NCBI GenBank assembly: GCA_024195585.1
Contig: SWBL01000309.1
Span: 1 to 63,045, forward strand
Length of the DNA stretch: 63,045 bases
Reading direction: 5' to 3'
From: Aureobasidium sp. EXF-3400
Taxonomy: Eukaryota > Ascomycota > Dothideomycetes > Dothideales > Saccotheciaceae
Under the pieces are notes generated by a model. It worked only from the letters and a program-made list of their open reading frames with translations. It searched no databases and had not been told where the DNA came from. A program made the position numbers and the translations under genes. Of this stretch, positions 11,412-22,262 are shown in pieces (positions within the stretch are counted from its first letter, which is position 1; each line of letters opens with the position of its first letter).

Positions 11412-11820
11412 GGTGACTGAAAAGAAAGAGAGAGAAAAGAATGAGCAGTGGGTGAGTGGTGCGCTGAGAGGCACAGACATCCATCTGTGCTTCGTACTCG
11501 TACTGGGTTGGGTTTCGGAGGAGAAAGCGAGAGACTTTGTTTTTGTACAGTTAGTCAGTGAAGATAGTATCTTTCGAATGAGGCTGACACCGAGTAGACA
11601 TATAGATCCACAAGTTGACAGTGTTGGATGACTGAGAAAGCAGAGCAAGAAAGAGAACAGCGTGCAGGTGGTGCGCTGAGAGACACAAATTCTTCTGTGC
11701 CTCATACTCACACCGGATTGAGTTTAGGAGAAGAAGGTCAAGAGCCTCTGTTTTCAGAAGGTTGACGACTGAAGATGGTACACTTTATGTGATGCTGACA
11801 TCTGATAGACATTTCAATTC
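11412..11820. repeat. Diverged tandem direct repeat, two ~200-bp units
   Basis: Unit 1 (about 11412-11612) and unit 2 (about 11626-11820) share, in order: a GGTGACTGA/GGATGACTGA start, an AAAGAGAG-rich run, GGTGCGCTGAGAG, TCTGTGC, a GGAGGAGAAAG/GGAGAAGAAGG block, GACTGAAGAT- or GTGAAGATAGTA-type words, and GCTGACA...TAGACAT. Substitutions and small gaps separate them, so the duplication is old. In one reading frame both units begin with similar codons (VTEKKEREK / MTEKAEQERE), but unit 2 stops early. Confidence 0.7.
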
Positions 11821-12180
11821 ATCAGAGGAACTCAAATTCGGCAATGTCCTCTTATCATCGCTGGTATGTGGGAATTTGGCATCATTTACAGTTACAGACT
11901 ACTAAGACTATTCCGTTGCAGAGACTGAAAACAGCAGGCGACTGCTTCCTCTTAGGCAAATCGGGTCATGAATGGATGGTCGTTTTGATGCATTTTATCT
12001 GCTGCCTGATCTATGGACTCGAGCTGAACTTGGAGTCAAAGGAGGATATCATACTTCGAGCTTTGATGCAAGCTCCCAGATCACTACAGAATTGAGGTAT
12101 CGACAAGAGCAACAAGCTCGAAGACCTCACCAGCTCGTGCTTCGGACCATGTCCATAAAACGTGAGCTTTTAGAAGGCTA

Positions 12181-12240
12181 GATGCAAACGCAGATGGAAA
12201 CGCAAACACCGACACCCAAAACCAAACGCAGATGCAAACA
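12181..12240 (+). repeat. Short CGCAGATGCAAA reiterations
   Basis: Imperfect repetition of GATGCAAACGCA / GATGGAAACGCAAAC / AAACGCAGATGCAAAC, about 85 bp upstream of the MYND gene start. It looks like replication slippage in the promoter or 5' UTR; no regulatory meaning can be claimed. Confidence 0.55.
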
Positions 12241-12323
12241 GACTCGCCGTTTGCTCATCCACGATTTATAGAGCTGACATTTCTCCGACAAGCATCCCAG
12301 AACTCAACAACACTCAATTCATC

Positions 12324-13067
12324 ATGCTGTCCTCAACTTCCCCTCCGAAGTGTGCCAACTGCCCTGCCACCTCAAACCTCAAACGCTGTGCCAAATGCCT
12401 TCACGAATGGTACTGCAGCCGCTCCTGCCAAAAGACCCACTGGAAGCACCACAAAAAGTTCTGCAGCACCGGTCAACCCAACCCTACTTCTTCATCCTCC
12501 GCTCAAGCCCCTGCTTCTGCAACCAAAACCCTCTCAACTCCCATCGACAAACCATTCCACAAACTCAATGCTGGCACTTGGCTTCGCAACCGCTGCGAGA
12601 AAGACGTCTTCAAACTCCTCATCGATACTTTCCGTCTTCGCTGCACTGATGACTATACCTTCGAAGGCAAGATCAGTAAAGGCACCATTCAAGCTGGCGA
12701 GAAGGACAGCAAACCAGCTTTCCAGGAATTCCTCAATCTCACTCAGAGCAAGACTGGAATTCTGCCTCCTTGGTGGTCCAGTGACAAGGCAAACGAATGC
12801 AGCACTTTTGGTATGGAGTCTAACGATTGGAGTAACTTGCACTGTACAGTTGAGAAGCAGGAGGTTGTGGATCATTATGGTGAGGGATTGATGCCAATGC
12901 AGATGCGTATGTTGTACGAGAAAATCTCGGGTTGTGGTTTGATGGGTCAGAGTTGCGATGGTATGTTGAGGATGCAGATGTTGGAGGAGAGTGGTGGGTT
13001 GGGAGGATTCAGCGAGATGGTGGATTTGGGCAATGCTGCAAAGGCTTTTCGCGCTTCGAGGGGTTGA
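12324..13067 (+). CDS. MYND-type zinc finger protein
   Basis: Intronless 247-aa ORF. Residues 9-47 form a MYND finger with the spacing CANC...CAKC...WYCSRSCQ...HHKKFC, i.e. the seven Cys and one His that bind two zinc ions for protein-protein contact. A Ser/Pro/Ala-rich linker is followed by a 170-residue fungal C-terminal region (FKLLIDTFRLRCTDDY, GILPPWWSS, SNLHCTVEK) that I recall from other ascomycete MYND proteins of unknown role. No SET domain is present, so it is unlikely to be a methyltransferase. An upstream TTTATA at 12265-12270 could serve as a TATA element. The 278-codon ORF on the opposite strand (12534-13370) is judged a shadow. Confidence 0.85.
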   Translation: MLSSTSPPKCANCPATSNLKRCAKCLHEWYCSRSCQKTHWKHHKKFCSTGQPNPTSSSSAQAPASATKTLSTPIDKPFHKLNAGTWLRNRCEKDVFKLLIDTFRLRCTDDYTFEGKISKGTIQAGEKDSKPAFQEFLNLTQSKTGILPPWWSSDKANECSTFGMESNDWSNLHCTVEKQEVVDHYGEGLMPMQMRMLYEKISGCGLMGQSCDGMLRMQMLEESGGLGGFSEMVDLGNAAKAFRASRG

Positions 13068-13555
13068 TTGAGGCTTTGCTTGAAGGAAGGAAGGAAGGAT
13101 GGATGGATGGATGGATGGAGGTTGGTCAATCGGGATTGTACTTTCCATATCAGTTCGCCCGATAAGCTCATGACTTGGCGTCGAACCATTTTCTCGCAAC
13201 AGGATGCAGGGACGGAAAGATTTTCCCTCTTGATACAACGAATTGACAGTGGATACCAAGGATAAGTACGTACGAGAGCAGATCGACAAAGTAATAAGAG
13301 AGACATGCAAGCGAAAAGGCAAGACCCAGAAGAAACCCAAGAAAACCCGAGCTACCAATGTACCTTCCAACTACCTCGCTGTAAGCAAAGACGAAATGCC
13401 GAAGTGTGATTGCAATGCGGAAAGATTAGACGAAATCCAAAAAGGAAGACTGTTGCTGTATGAACAAAAGCGAAAAGGTGGCAATGCGAAAACAAGAAAA
13501 GGCAATGATCTATCGGCAGCAAATATATGCCATGAAACAACACCATGTGAAAAGT
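13068..13555. other. Intergenic between convergent MYND and CorA genes
   Basis: 488 bp with a tetranucleotide microsatellite at its left end and no recognised gene. Confidence 0.5.
13082..13119 (+). repeat. Compound microsatellite (GAAG)n(GATG)n
   Basis: About four GAAG units run directly into about five GATG units in the 3' region of the MYND gene. It is likely to vary in length between strains. Confidence 0.85.
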
Positions 13556-15520
13556 TTACAACTCTTCCTCGCGTTCGGGGACAACGTCCTCGAGTAGGCC
13601 AATCTTCCATGCAGTAAGCAGGCATGCCGCGACGAAAATGACCATGAATGCAACGATGCCGAACCACCAGGCGAGGTTGTTGCCGTCCATACCAGGCACG
13701 CGAACGTTCATACCGAACAGGCCAGTAACCAAGTTGAGAGGAACCAAAATGGTAGCCAGGACAGTGACTCTGGAAAGCAGAGAGTTGGCTTTGTTGCCCT
13801 GAGCGATATTGTCGACCGAGATTTGAGCGAGGTAGTTTGAATGACTGCGCGACAGAATCTTTTCGAAATGCGACAAGTTGCTCATCATGGTGACAACGTG
13901 ATCTTGGACGTCAGAAAGATACAGGCCGACATCACCACGAGGTGCCATGCTGTATTGCTCGTTGCAACGTTTAGCAAAGCCCTTGATGACATCTGCCTTG
14001 CCGCCGAGCAAGCGCAGCAGAGACATGACCTTCCTTCGGCAGACGCCGATTTGTCGCAGAATAGCGCGTGAATCCTCGAAGCGTGCAGTGAAGACGCTGT
14101 CCTCGATAGCATCAGCCTCGTGCTCGACGTCACGCAGGACAGGTCCGAAACCATCGACAATGTCATCAATCAAGGCGTAGCAAATCCAGTCGGCACTGAG
14201 GTTGACGTAGTCACGGAGACGACCGATACGCTTGCGGACATTAGCGGCGTGAGGGTTGTTGCAGAAGGTGAATGTCAACAAGCCTTCACGGAAGACGACA
14301 GTGTACACGTTGATAGGCTCCATAAAGTCCTCGCTGTCCTTGTTCTCCTGGTAGAACGAACGGAAACAGACAAAGTAGTAAGATTTGAAAAGCTCGACCT
14401 TCTCACGCGTTTCCTGGGTGGCAATATCCTCACGAGTCAACGGATGGACTCCGAATGCTTTGCAAATGGCTGTGACCTCTTCCTCCGAAGGGTTGAGCAT
14501 ATCGAGCCACCAGACACCACCATCAGGACCAAGTTCGAACAGGTCCCGGAATGATTCGCCAGGCATGAGGAGACCACCCAACTCAGGTGCGTGAATAGTC
14601 TCATCAATCTCAGAAGAGAAGAAGGTGAACCTGTTGAAGTACTCGGTGTATGAGGCAACGCGCTCGAGCTCAATCTCGGGCACGTCTGTCTTCTTGACAT
14701 GGTCCGCAACCTGCTTCTCGTCCACAACGTCGCTATCGCTTGCATTTGTCTTGGAAGCGCGGAGATCATGGAACACCTTGGGCTCGCTGTGAGTCTGCTT
14801 GTTAAAAGGTGGTTGGAACGGGTGAGAGACGGGAGTTTTCTCGTGAGACTCTGCAACAAACTCCTCGAGTTCCTCAAAGTCAATCAAGTAGGTCTTGCTT
14901 TGATCGCGCTCAGCAGGAAAGCAAACGTCGTCTTCGACAGAGCTGTGGCGTGATTGAGCAGTGTGAGTCGATTTGTTATCGTCATAGGTCGATCGGCGAT
15001 GCTTCGAGGCACCAGAGATGGTCCTGGTAAGGTGAGGATTGACGAAAGGAGGAGCATCGCTACCGATAGTGTCGCCGCGACGACGTCTCTGGGGGTTGGC
15101 GAAGGCATCAACCGAGTTTGGCGGAGAGGTCGATCTCGAGCTAGAAGATTCACGGCTCCTGGACTTTGCTTCCAAGGCTGGTGGGGGTAGGCGAATGGTT
15201 TTCTGTCTTCCTACATTCTGGCCGATGGAATTGCGTCGCCATTTGGGAGTCTCGTGTACTGAGCGAATGCTATCGTCATCCTCGTCGACGATAGCATTCT
15301 CAAAGTCGCGAGCAATCATTCCAGGTCCGAGTTCAATTTGTTGAACAGCAGCCAGGGCTGCGAGATGAGGGCTACCGGCGATACTAGCCAGAGTTCCTCT
15401 TCGAGAGCCTTGACCGTGAGCGCGTGGGAGCGATTCTTGCTGGTGGCGGTGGTCGTCTAGGTCAGACACGGGAGTGCTGAATCTGGTCTGCGACCTCTCG
15501 GATCTGGGAGACTCGGCCAT
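13556..15520 (-). CDS. CorA-family Mg2+ transporter (Mnr2/Alr type)
   Basis: Intronless ORF of 654 aa for a membrane Mg2+ channel of the Alr1/Alr2/Mnr2 group. About 280 N-terminal residues are charged, low-complexity and cytosolic. The CorA domain then follows (GVWWLDMLNPSEEEV, VHPLTREDIATQETREKVE, the helical FSHFEKILSRSH-like region). The C terminus has two membrane helices; TM1 (about 585-605) ends in the diagnostic selectivity-filter motif FGMN (GMN at 603-605), and TM2 follows with a short acidic tail. In yeast Alr1 is at the plasma membrane and Mnr2 at the vacuole. The long N terminus resembles Mnr2, but location is inference. The promoter holds a GC-repeat dyad at 15609-15631. Confidence 0.93.
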   Translation of the reverse strand: MAESPRSERSQTRFSTPVSDLDDHRHQQESLPRAHGQGSRRGTLASIAGSPHLAALAAVQQIELGPGMIARDFENAIVDEDDDSIRSVHETPKWRRNSIGQNVGRQKTIRLPPPALEAKSRSRESSSSRSTSPPNSVDAFANPQRRRRGDTIGSDAPPFVNPHLTRTISGASKHRRSTYDDNKSTHTAQSRHSSVEDDVCFPAERDQSKTYLIDFEELEEFVAESHEKTPVSHPFQPPFNKQTHSEPKVFHDLRASKTNASDSDVVDEKQVADHVKKTDVPEIELERVASYTEYFNRFTFFSSEIDETIHAPELGGLLMPGESFRDLFELGPDGGVWWLDMLNPSEEEVTAICKAFGVHPLTREDIATQETREKVELFKSYYFVCFRSFYQENKDSEDFMEPINVYTVVFREGLLTFTFCNNPHAANVRKRIGRLRDYVNLSADWICYALIDDIVDGFGPVLRDVEHEADAIEDSVFTARFEDSRAILRQIGVCRRKVMSLLRLLGGKADVIKGFAKRCNEQYSMAPRGDVGLYLSDVQDHVVTMMSNLSHFEKILSRSHSNYLAQISVDNIAQGNKANSLLSRVTVLATILVPLNLVTGLFGMNVRVPGMDGNNLAWWFGIVAFMVIFVAACLLTAWKIGLLEDVVPEREEEL

Positions 15521-17161
15521 TTTGATTATTTTTGGGTGTCCAATGGATTTTCTATAAGTATATTCTTGTATGCTGTCCCTTCCAGTCTATGCGCTTATAG
15601 GCAGACGAGTGAGCGGCGCGCGCGCGCTCACCTTTGAGAGATGTTCAACTTGACAGCGGCCTCGCGCAGGGGTCAGCCCTACACTTAGCCGTGGATGTTG
15701 ATTCGCCTTCCAGTCTCTACCCCGTCTTGAAGAGGGCAGGAGTGGGAATTATTGGATGTTGTATTAGTCGATGATGAGGTAGGTATGCCGTGGACCAGTT
15801 ATGGTGGCTTCTTGTCGCCTCCGCAGACCCAAATCTTGGGGCCCTGGAGAGGGAGGCTGGGGGACAGGAAAAGGCGAGAGCCCGCCAACTTGGTGGTAGC
15901 CAGAATGGAAACGCCGCAGCGAGAGGAGCCTGAGGGGTATGTGTAATACGCGAGAGATAGCGGCTGAAGGTCGTTTGTTGGACGATCACCAGCCTCGGGT
16001 CAAGTCGTAATGTGATATCGACAGCGGGTAAAGGGCGCACAGGCGGTCGATTGGATGGTCCAGAGGGTAGTTATGCTGATTCAATCAGAACCAATGCAGG
16101 AAGCGGTGAAGATGACGGAAAGTCACAAGGCCTCGAGGGTAGTAAGTGAAAAGGGAGAGTCGAGGACGATGCGTGGTTCAAGGACGACGACGATGACCGC
16201 ACAGACCAGAGCGCAAAAGTTGAGAGAGAAACAGACGCGACCCCAGCCATTCCCTTCCGTCCAATCACCACGCACATGTGTCACTGGCGGGCTCGTGTAT
16301 GGCCCTATACTTTCTTTTTTCCCGTTCCTATGCCATTTCTAATAACGAGACATGACATTTCACAAGGCAAACCTCATCAGTCCGTCATGGTCTTCGCCCT
16401 GATCGTGCGTCTTCAGACTACTGCAATGCTGCATCCTGCCGAGTGTCGTACGGCGTCGCTATTCATGAACTCGTCCATGTCCAATCATCTTTGCACTCGC
16501 CAACTCTAGCGACCCGCTAGTTTGGTCGTTCCTTCCAACTTCCCCAAAGATGCAGAAACCCCAAGCCCACCACCGTTTATGCGCAACGCCAGCCGATAAA
16601 AGACGCACACGTCCAACACTTCTGTGACTCGATGGTCTATCCATCTAGATTCGGCCTGCGTTGCTTTCTCTTTGTTCTCACGGGATCTTTCTCTTCTGCT
16701 CACGTTTTCTCCAGATGCTGAAGATGCATGTTTGCGGCTGAGTTTAGAATCTGGGCTGCCGCAATCTCGGGAAGCTCGTGCTGCAGTAGTCTTGGTCTCT
16801 CTCCTGCATCTTGCGTTGCCAGGCATCCAGTCCAAAACAACCAAGCCTTGGAGTCTGTTGTTTGTTGCAATTCGTGTTTGTCTGTTCGCGCCATGTCATA
16901 TGTAAGAAGGGGCCGAGATTGCGGCCACGTCTTGTCCCTCGGGGAGTCGGACACAGCAAACAGGTATCACGGAAGCATGATTTGGGGTCGCTCGAGATTC
17001 TTTGTTCTCGACACCTTGGAGTAAGCTCCGTTTGATTGTTCAAATGCAGCAGGATAGCTGGTAGAGTGCGACGTCGTGCCTTGCGATAGCGGAGATGTGG
17101 TGGTATCTTGTGGTGAATGTTCTTGTCCTACAAATGAGCCAACCCTCCGTGACCGGCCACC
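15521..17161. other. 1.6-kb upstream region of the CorA gene, no gene seen
   Basis: It lies between the CorA start and the 3' end of the minus-strand membrane-protein gene. ORFs up to 112 codons overlap on both strands without domain character. It contains a GTGAGCG...CGCTCAC dyad about 90 bp upstream of the CorA ATG. Long upstream regions in compact fungal genomes may carry regulation or a non-coding RNA. Confidence 0.45.
15609..15631. promoter_or_regulatory. Dyad with alternating GC core
   Basis: GTGAGCG and CGCTCAC are perfect 7-bp inverted arms around an alternating GCGCGCGCG core (12-nt GC alternation at 15616-15627), 89 bp upstream of the CorA start. Alternating GC can adopt Z-DNA, and the arms could form a cruciform or bind a dimeric regulator. 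Function is unproven. Confidence 0.5.
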
Positions 17162-18609
17162 CTAGAGGCTGCTAGGCTTCACTATGTTCTCCTGGCTTTC
17201 CCTACAATTGCCACTCTCGATATCGTAAGGCTCCATCGCCACCTCGCGCACATGCTGAGTCTTGACCTCAATCACACGTGAATTCCGCGCATCCGAATTA
17301 GGAGTCTCCTCCCCATTGGCCTCGATGTAGGTCGTCAGCTTGGCGACATATCTCTCGTCCAACTCCAAATAGTTGTCTGCCTTGCTGTCGTGCGTGCTGT
17401 TCGATGCACCCCTGGATTCAGAGATATAATTGGGCCTTAATGATCCTGAAGTTGTGCTTCGGTCTTGACGGTCAATTGCTGTTGCCCAATGTAACACGCA
17501 AACAGTGAAAAGAACTGTTAAGCGGTTAGCAGCTAGATCTTCTGCTCTGGTCCGTTGACTTACTGTCGAGATTGCACAAGCACAAGCAGATGTATCCAGG
17601 CTCTCCATCAAGAATCGTAAGGACCGACAGGTTGACGACACTCATGAGAAGTGTAGCGCAAGATCCTACGAAGGTTCGAACGACCAAGATTCGCATTGAG
17701 GATTTCGTTCCTTGCTTGAACGTGTAGCATTCTATGGTTTTGAATTAGCCAAGGTAAAGTAGTTCTCCTTGATCCTGCTTTACTTACGTCGAAGAGGGTG
17801 TAGGAAGAGAGATGTCAAGTACACATTAAGTACGATATCGAATGTGATCAATGGCACGAGAGCGCGCCTCTTCATTCCAATGACGCAGACGCCCCTCTCA
17901 TTGATATATGCGATACGGCTGAGGCAACGTTAGCTTGCTGGAAGTTTCTGAGCCACATTGGGACTTACAAGACGAAGTTCAAAACGACCAAGACAACGTA
18001 AGGGCCTAGAAATGTAATCAGACATTGCAATGCTCGTGAACGCTTAATGTACTTACAAATGACGCCGAAGAAGTTGAACAACCATAGCTTGCTCTTGAAC
18101 CTTGAAGTGCTTGCGGTTCTGATGATGTGTACTTTTTCGACCAAGAAATAATAGATCATCTACCGATAGGTCAGAGATGGTATCATCAGGCGTGCTTGAT
18201 GGCTTACTATTTTCGTCGTCATATAGCATAAAAGGCAGAGTAGAATCGCCCCATCGCATATACCGGCCGATTGGTTTAATGAATATGCTTTAGACAGCAC
18301 CGCTGTACAGAAAATGAAGAGAAATGAGTCGATATATATCGCAATGATCACTTGGAGATGATTAGAAGCCTGTGACAACAGAAAGCGATATGTCGTCTTG
18401 GTCTTACGGATATTCGTTAACGGAAGGGATTTCCAGTTCTTGATCATCTGGATACGACGAGCTGAATAATCAGACATGGTTCAGATGCGGCGTTTTTGAG
18501 CAGTCTTACTTAGGCAGATAGCGAGCACACTGATCGTAATCATAGAGAGAGCCATAGTGACGACTCTTGCCGCCTCGGGCACTTCGGTGATTTCATGAGT
18601 GTGGTCCAT
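17162..18609 (-). CDS. Eight-exon fungal seven-helix-like membrane protein
   Basis: Exons on the minus strand: 18510-18609, 18408-18461, 18208-18350, 18057-18159, 17969-18005, 17788-17918, 17564-17731 and 17162-17514. The seven introns are 48-57 bp, all GTAAG...AG, and join in phase to give 362 aa. An extracellular N terminus (MDHTHEITEVPEAARVV) is followed by about seven hydrophobic segments, including MALSMITISVLAICL, the first part of exon 3 (IDSFLFIFCTAVL), AILLCLLCYMTTKI and CPYVVLVVLNFVL. Between TM3 and TM4 is the FLVEKVHIIR motif I recall from a large unnamed Pezizomycotina family, sometimes described as GPCR-like. The 143-residue tail is hydrophilic and probably cytosolic. For the second intron, splicing removes 19 in-frame codons; both forms stay open, but the GTAAGA donor and CTAAT branch site favour splicing. 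Confidence 0.78.
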
Positions 18610-19682
18610 GGCAGAGATCGATTTGGGGGTTTTCAGGGAAATTTAGTTTGAAGCCTACCTGGCTGGGCAAGATCTCATATATCCCAGCTCTCCCATGTCG
18701 AATTTGAGTTGGTGAGAGTATAAATAAGAATGCTAGACAATTTACCTCCACAATCGACAGTTTCAGTAGGACGGTACCGCAGTGCCCGCGGGTCTACCAA
18801 AGATTGCAAAGCAATAACGTGAACGGTTCCTGAAGGGCTGATAGATCCTCCAGTCGGCAGTCTTCAAAGCCGCTGGCGGGTTTCGAAAACGGAGAAGCCG
18901 ACCCATAGGTGGCTTTTTATACTTTAGCAGACTGTTTGGGGTGAGCGTGAACTACGGAGTATGATAGCTATTCTCCAGGACAACCCCCAATGCCAGTATG
19001 GGTGCCGTACAGCAGGTCATGATGAGCCAGATGACTATGATACACAGGTTGGCTCCTGAGATAGATGTCTAGGGAGAAGAAAAACCACAAGCCCTGGAAA
19101 CCAGATCTGTAGTAGGTGAGACCGACCCAGGTAAAAGCTAGGGTTTACGCACGAGAGCAAGGGTATGCCGAAACCGGTCAATCACTTGGCTGATAAAGAG
19201 TTGACCCAACACGGCCCAGATGGCTGGCAAGTTGTAAGGAGAGTCATCGAGACATCGAGAAGTTGGCGCACAGATGATAAACGGCGGCTCTACCGAAAGT
19301 CAATGCAGGCGGGTAGAGCCGGTAGGGCTTGGGAGTCGATCCCGGTTTGGGGTTCGCCGCCGCTCGGCGCGCGCACAAGCCACGTCCACCTACGATGCAG
19401 TCCACACTCGTCGACTATCACTCCGTACTCAACGCAGACACTCCAGTCGAGACATCATAACGGCTGTATCTTCTTCACTGACTCGATAACTTCGCGTCTA
19501 CAATAGCCCTAGGACGCCTCCGGACCGAATTGCGTCAACTTGCGCAGACGACCCTTGCAGGCAGAGACGACCAAGACCCCGCATCCGGACAAGAGACACG
19601 AACAAGCGCAACCATGTCAGAGCGAAGGTCCTGGGCTCCTTTTGCTGTATGATCGCATGACCTTTGGCGGTAGCGATTCCGT
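18610..19682. promoter_or_regulatory. 1.1-kb divergent intergenic region
   Basis: Between the divergent starts of the membrane-protein gene (-) and the 19.7-kb gene (+). A 113-codon plus-strand ORF at 19165-19506 has no recognisable features. No convincing promoter element was found. Confidence 0.45.
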
Positions 19683-21199
19683 ATGGCTGACTGGGACGCG
19701 CAGCCGCATGACTACGACTATCCCTCCGCTACCAACTCCAACTCGAACCCTGATGATGCTGCTACCCAGACCGCTCCCACAAGGATGGACAGGCTTCGTC
19801 GCGTTGTCCAAAGAAGTAACGAGCTGAGGAGAGAGTCTGAAGAGGCCGAGCGCAACGCCAGATGGGCCCCTCCTCCTTCGCGACTGCGACGCCGACGCTA
19901 CAGGGATCCCACCGAACAGTCTCCTCCACGCTTTACCCGGTCCGCTATTGACCAGCCCTCATCCGACCTTGATGAGCCCAGGCAGTGGAACGTCAAGAGA
20001 AGGAAGCTGACCCACGAGTCAAATTACAAGTACGGCCGCTACGGTCAAGTCGAGCCTGGCAGACTGAAGCTTGAACTCGAAAGCTGCGATGGTGAAGTCC
20101 ACAACGAAGAGCTCAGCGGCATCGACTTTGGTCCCGAGAATCTCCTCAAGCACGACAAGAGCGTTTACTGCTCTCGCGCTTCCAAGTGCAACATCGTTTT
20201 GCGCCATCATGATGACTCGACTTTTTGTCTGGAAAAGCTGTACATCATCGCGCCTGAGAATGGCTTCACTGCCCCGTGAGATGGTCATGTCCATGTCTCT
20301 CTGTAACTCCTGCTAATACATAGCAGGGTAAAGGAGGGTCTGGTCTATGTTGGTATGAGTCGCGATGACCTTCAGCCATACATCAACAGCTCCACTCATT
20401 ACCTGAACCCACCGAGGAGCCCGCCACCACGCCGTACCCACGATCCTGTGCGCCTCAGTCTGCTGGAGAGTATCCACGATCCCGAGGTAGCCCGTGCTAT
20501 TGGAACGCGCAGAGGTGCTGGCTTCTTCTCGCCCATCGACTCTCCAGCAGACGATCAGTCCCAGGACGAGGATGATGCTGATGATGTCTGGAATTCTATA
20601 TCTACAACGCGAGATACATCATGGCCTCCCATGGACTCAGGTCGACAGGTCACTAACAGAAATGACATGGATAGTCGAAATTGTGATGATCCTGACTCAA
20701 GAGAGTCTCCGGACGGCCGTATAGTTGTTTTGAGCGACGAGGAAATCACCTGGCCCGAGGATCCCACTAGGCCAGACGTGCTCGCCGACAGAAGGCGTAG
20801 GGAACGGAATCTACGCGAGTACGACGATGAGGATATCTGGGAATCGAGATATCGAACCAATTATGCGCGCATGCGTATGCGACAGCCACATATAACCATG
20901 GAGCGATCCGAAGCAGCTCATTTGAGCCCGGAGCCTGATCGACACAAGAGCGATACTGTCGCGAGAGCGAGGTTCAAGATCAAGGATAACAGGCATCGGA
21001 TAGCGATCAAATTCGATCCTCCGGTGTATGTACCTCCAATCGAGCCTTCCTGTGCACTGCTAACTGTTCGGCTAGATCTGGAACGCATATCTTGTTGAAA
21101 CTACAAACACCATATGTCAACAAGAACATCGATATACAAACTGTCATGGCGACTGGCTTTGCAGGACCGAGATACTTCCCGGTCATCCAGTTCAAGTGA
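19683..21199 (+). CDS. Conserved fungal protein of unknown function
   Basis: Three exons (19683-20275, 20324-21025, 21076-21199) give 472 aa. The N terminus is acidic, then Arg-rich, with an RKLTHES segment. The conserved core has an ELESCDGEVHNEE block, KHDKSVYCSRASKCNIVLRH and LEKLYIIAPENGFTAP, then, across the first intron, VKEGLVYVGMSRDDL. The last exon supplies FDPPVSGTHILLKLQ and NIDIQTVMATGFAGPRYFP at the C terminus. The alternating beta-type segments and the ILLKL...NIDIQ pattern suggest a discoidin/DOC1-like beta-sandwich interrupted by a disordered acidic insert; this fold is my inference. The first intron ends in TAGCAG, so two acceptors three bases apart are possible. The stop is only 65 bp from the convergent SARAF stop. 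Confidence 0.72.
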
Positions 21200-21264
21200 T
21201 TGGTTGATGAAATAGTAGCAGTAGTACGGATATATCTATTTACAAGAAGCCCTTTGTGGGTGAT

Positions 21265-22262
21265 TTATCTGCGGCTGCTAGAGCCGAAACCAGTGCTTTC
21301 GTACCTTGACGAAGATGGTGCAGGAGACCTTGAGCCCGTGCTGCCACCCCAACCTCCACTGTTCGATCTGTTAGAATTACTACGTGAGCCACTTGCTCTG
21401 TTTCCAGCCATGTATCCTGCAGCAGCACCAGCAGCAGCTCCTGCACCAGTGCCAGTCCAGAAACCAGGTCTCCAACCTTGTCCATTCTGTGTGCCGTAGT
21501 TGCGACCTGAGCTTGACTTGCCATACGGCGTGTAAGGAGGTGGTGCATCATCTGGTTTCTGTCAGCCTTTCGCGTTTGACCTCACTCGGAAGGCTTTCTT
21601 ACCATTATTGTTGTCATCACCGCCCCAACCACCTCCATAACCTTGACCTGCGTGAGGAGGGCGTCTGTTGTTGCCTCTGACGCATGAATCCCAAACTCCG
21701 TAGACAATCATGCCCGCAACAACTGCGATATATTAGTTCGTGAAGCTTGAGATAGAAAACATGAAGACTTACATGTGAAGAAAGCCCAGAAAATGAGCTT
21801 CTCACCAGTCGAAGACGGTCCACTCCTATCACCGTCATCAACTCTGTGACCATACTTTCTCTCTCCCTCCTCGGTAAGCACAAGCCTATAGCTCACCCCA
21901 CAACTCCCCTTCAACACATACGGATCCTCGGGGGAATCATAACCCTCACACGAAACATCCGTACTGCCCAACTTAAAGTCAGCAGGCAGAGAAGCCTTGC
22001 AAGTCCATTGAACATTGTCGTCATCGTAGTCAGAGCCAGCATTGGTGCAGCGCATGACATCTACATCGTAGAGACCCCGTGCGTTGCCACCTGTGCATTG
22101 CAACTGTGGAATTGGCGAACTGCGGCGAGCGCTGGTTTTTTGGCCGGCGCGAAGAGTTAGACTGGAGATTTTGGAGAGGAGGACGCTGTCGGAGGGTTTG
22201 CGGAGGGCGTGGGTTAGGTTTAGGCCTGAGAGGAGGGCCAGTAGGAGAGCAGACAACCGCAT
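21265..22262 (-). CDS. SARAF homologue (store-operated calcium entry-associated regulatory factor)
   Basis: Endoplasmic-reticulum membrane protein which in animals turns off store-operated calcium entry; the fungal role is little known. Three exons (21773-22262, 21603-21722, 21265-21551) with 50- and 51-bp introns give 298 aa. There is a signal peptide (MRLSALLLALLSGLNLTHA), then a Cys-rich luminal SARAF domain with LQCTGGNARGLYDVDVMRC, VQWTCKASLP, VSCEGYDSPEDPYVLKGSC and GVSYRLVLTEEG. One membrane helix spans the first splice junction (KLIFWAFFTFVVAGMIVYGV). A cytosolic Gly/Ser/Asn/Arg-rich tail typical of the family follows. The three exons are needed to complete the transmembrane helix, which supports the model. 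Confidence 0.9.

Larger units (their letters stand above)
10746..12323. other. 1.6-kb region without a recognised gene; holds a diverged duplication
   Basis: Small ORFs only, the longest 137 codons at 11218-11631. A diverged direct repeat of about 200 bp occupies 11412-11820, and a short CAGATGCAAACG-type reiteration lies at 12181-12240 just before the MYND gene. It could carry a non-coding transcript or a remnant of a duplicated gene. Confidence 0.45.

Noticed and set aside
12534..13370. 278-codon ORF opposite the MYND gene
   Set aside because: It lies antisense to a clear MYND gene, and its Ser/Pro/His runs are the translated microsatellite; no domain is visible.
18351..18407. Retention of intron 2 in the eight-exon membrane protein
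   Set aside because: The frame stays open if retained, but the strong GTAAGA donor, CTAAT branch site and better match to the remembered family after splicing argue for removal.
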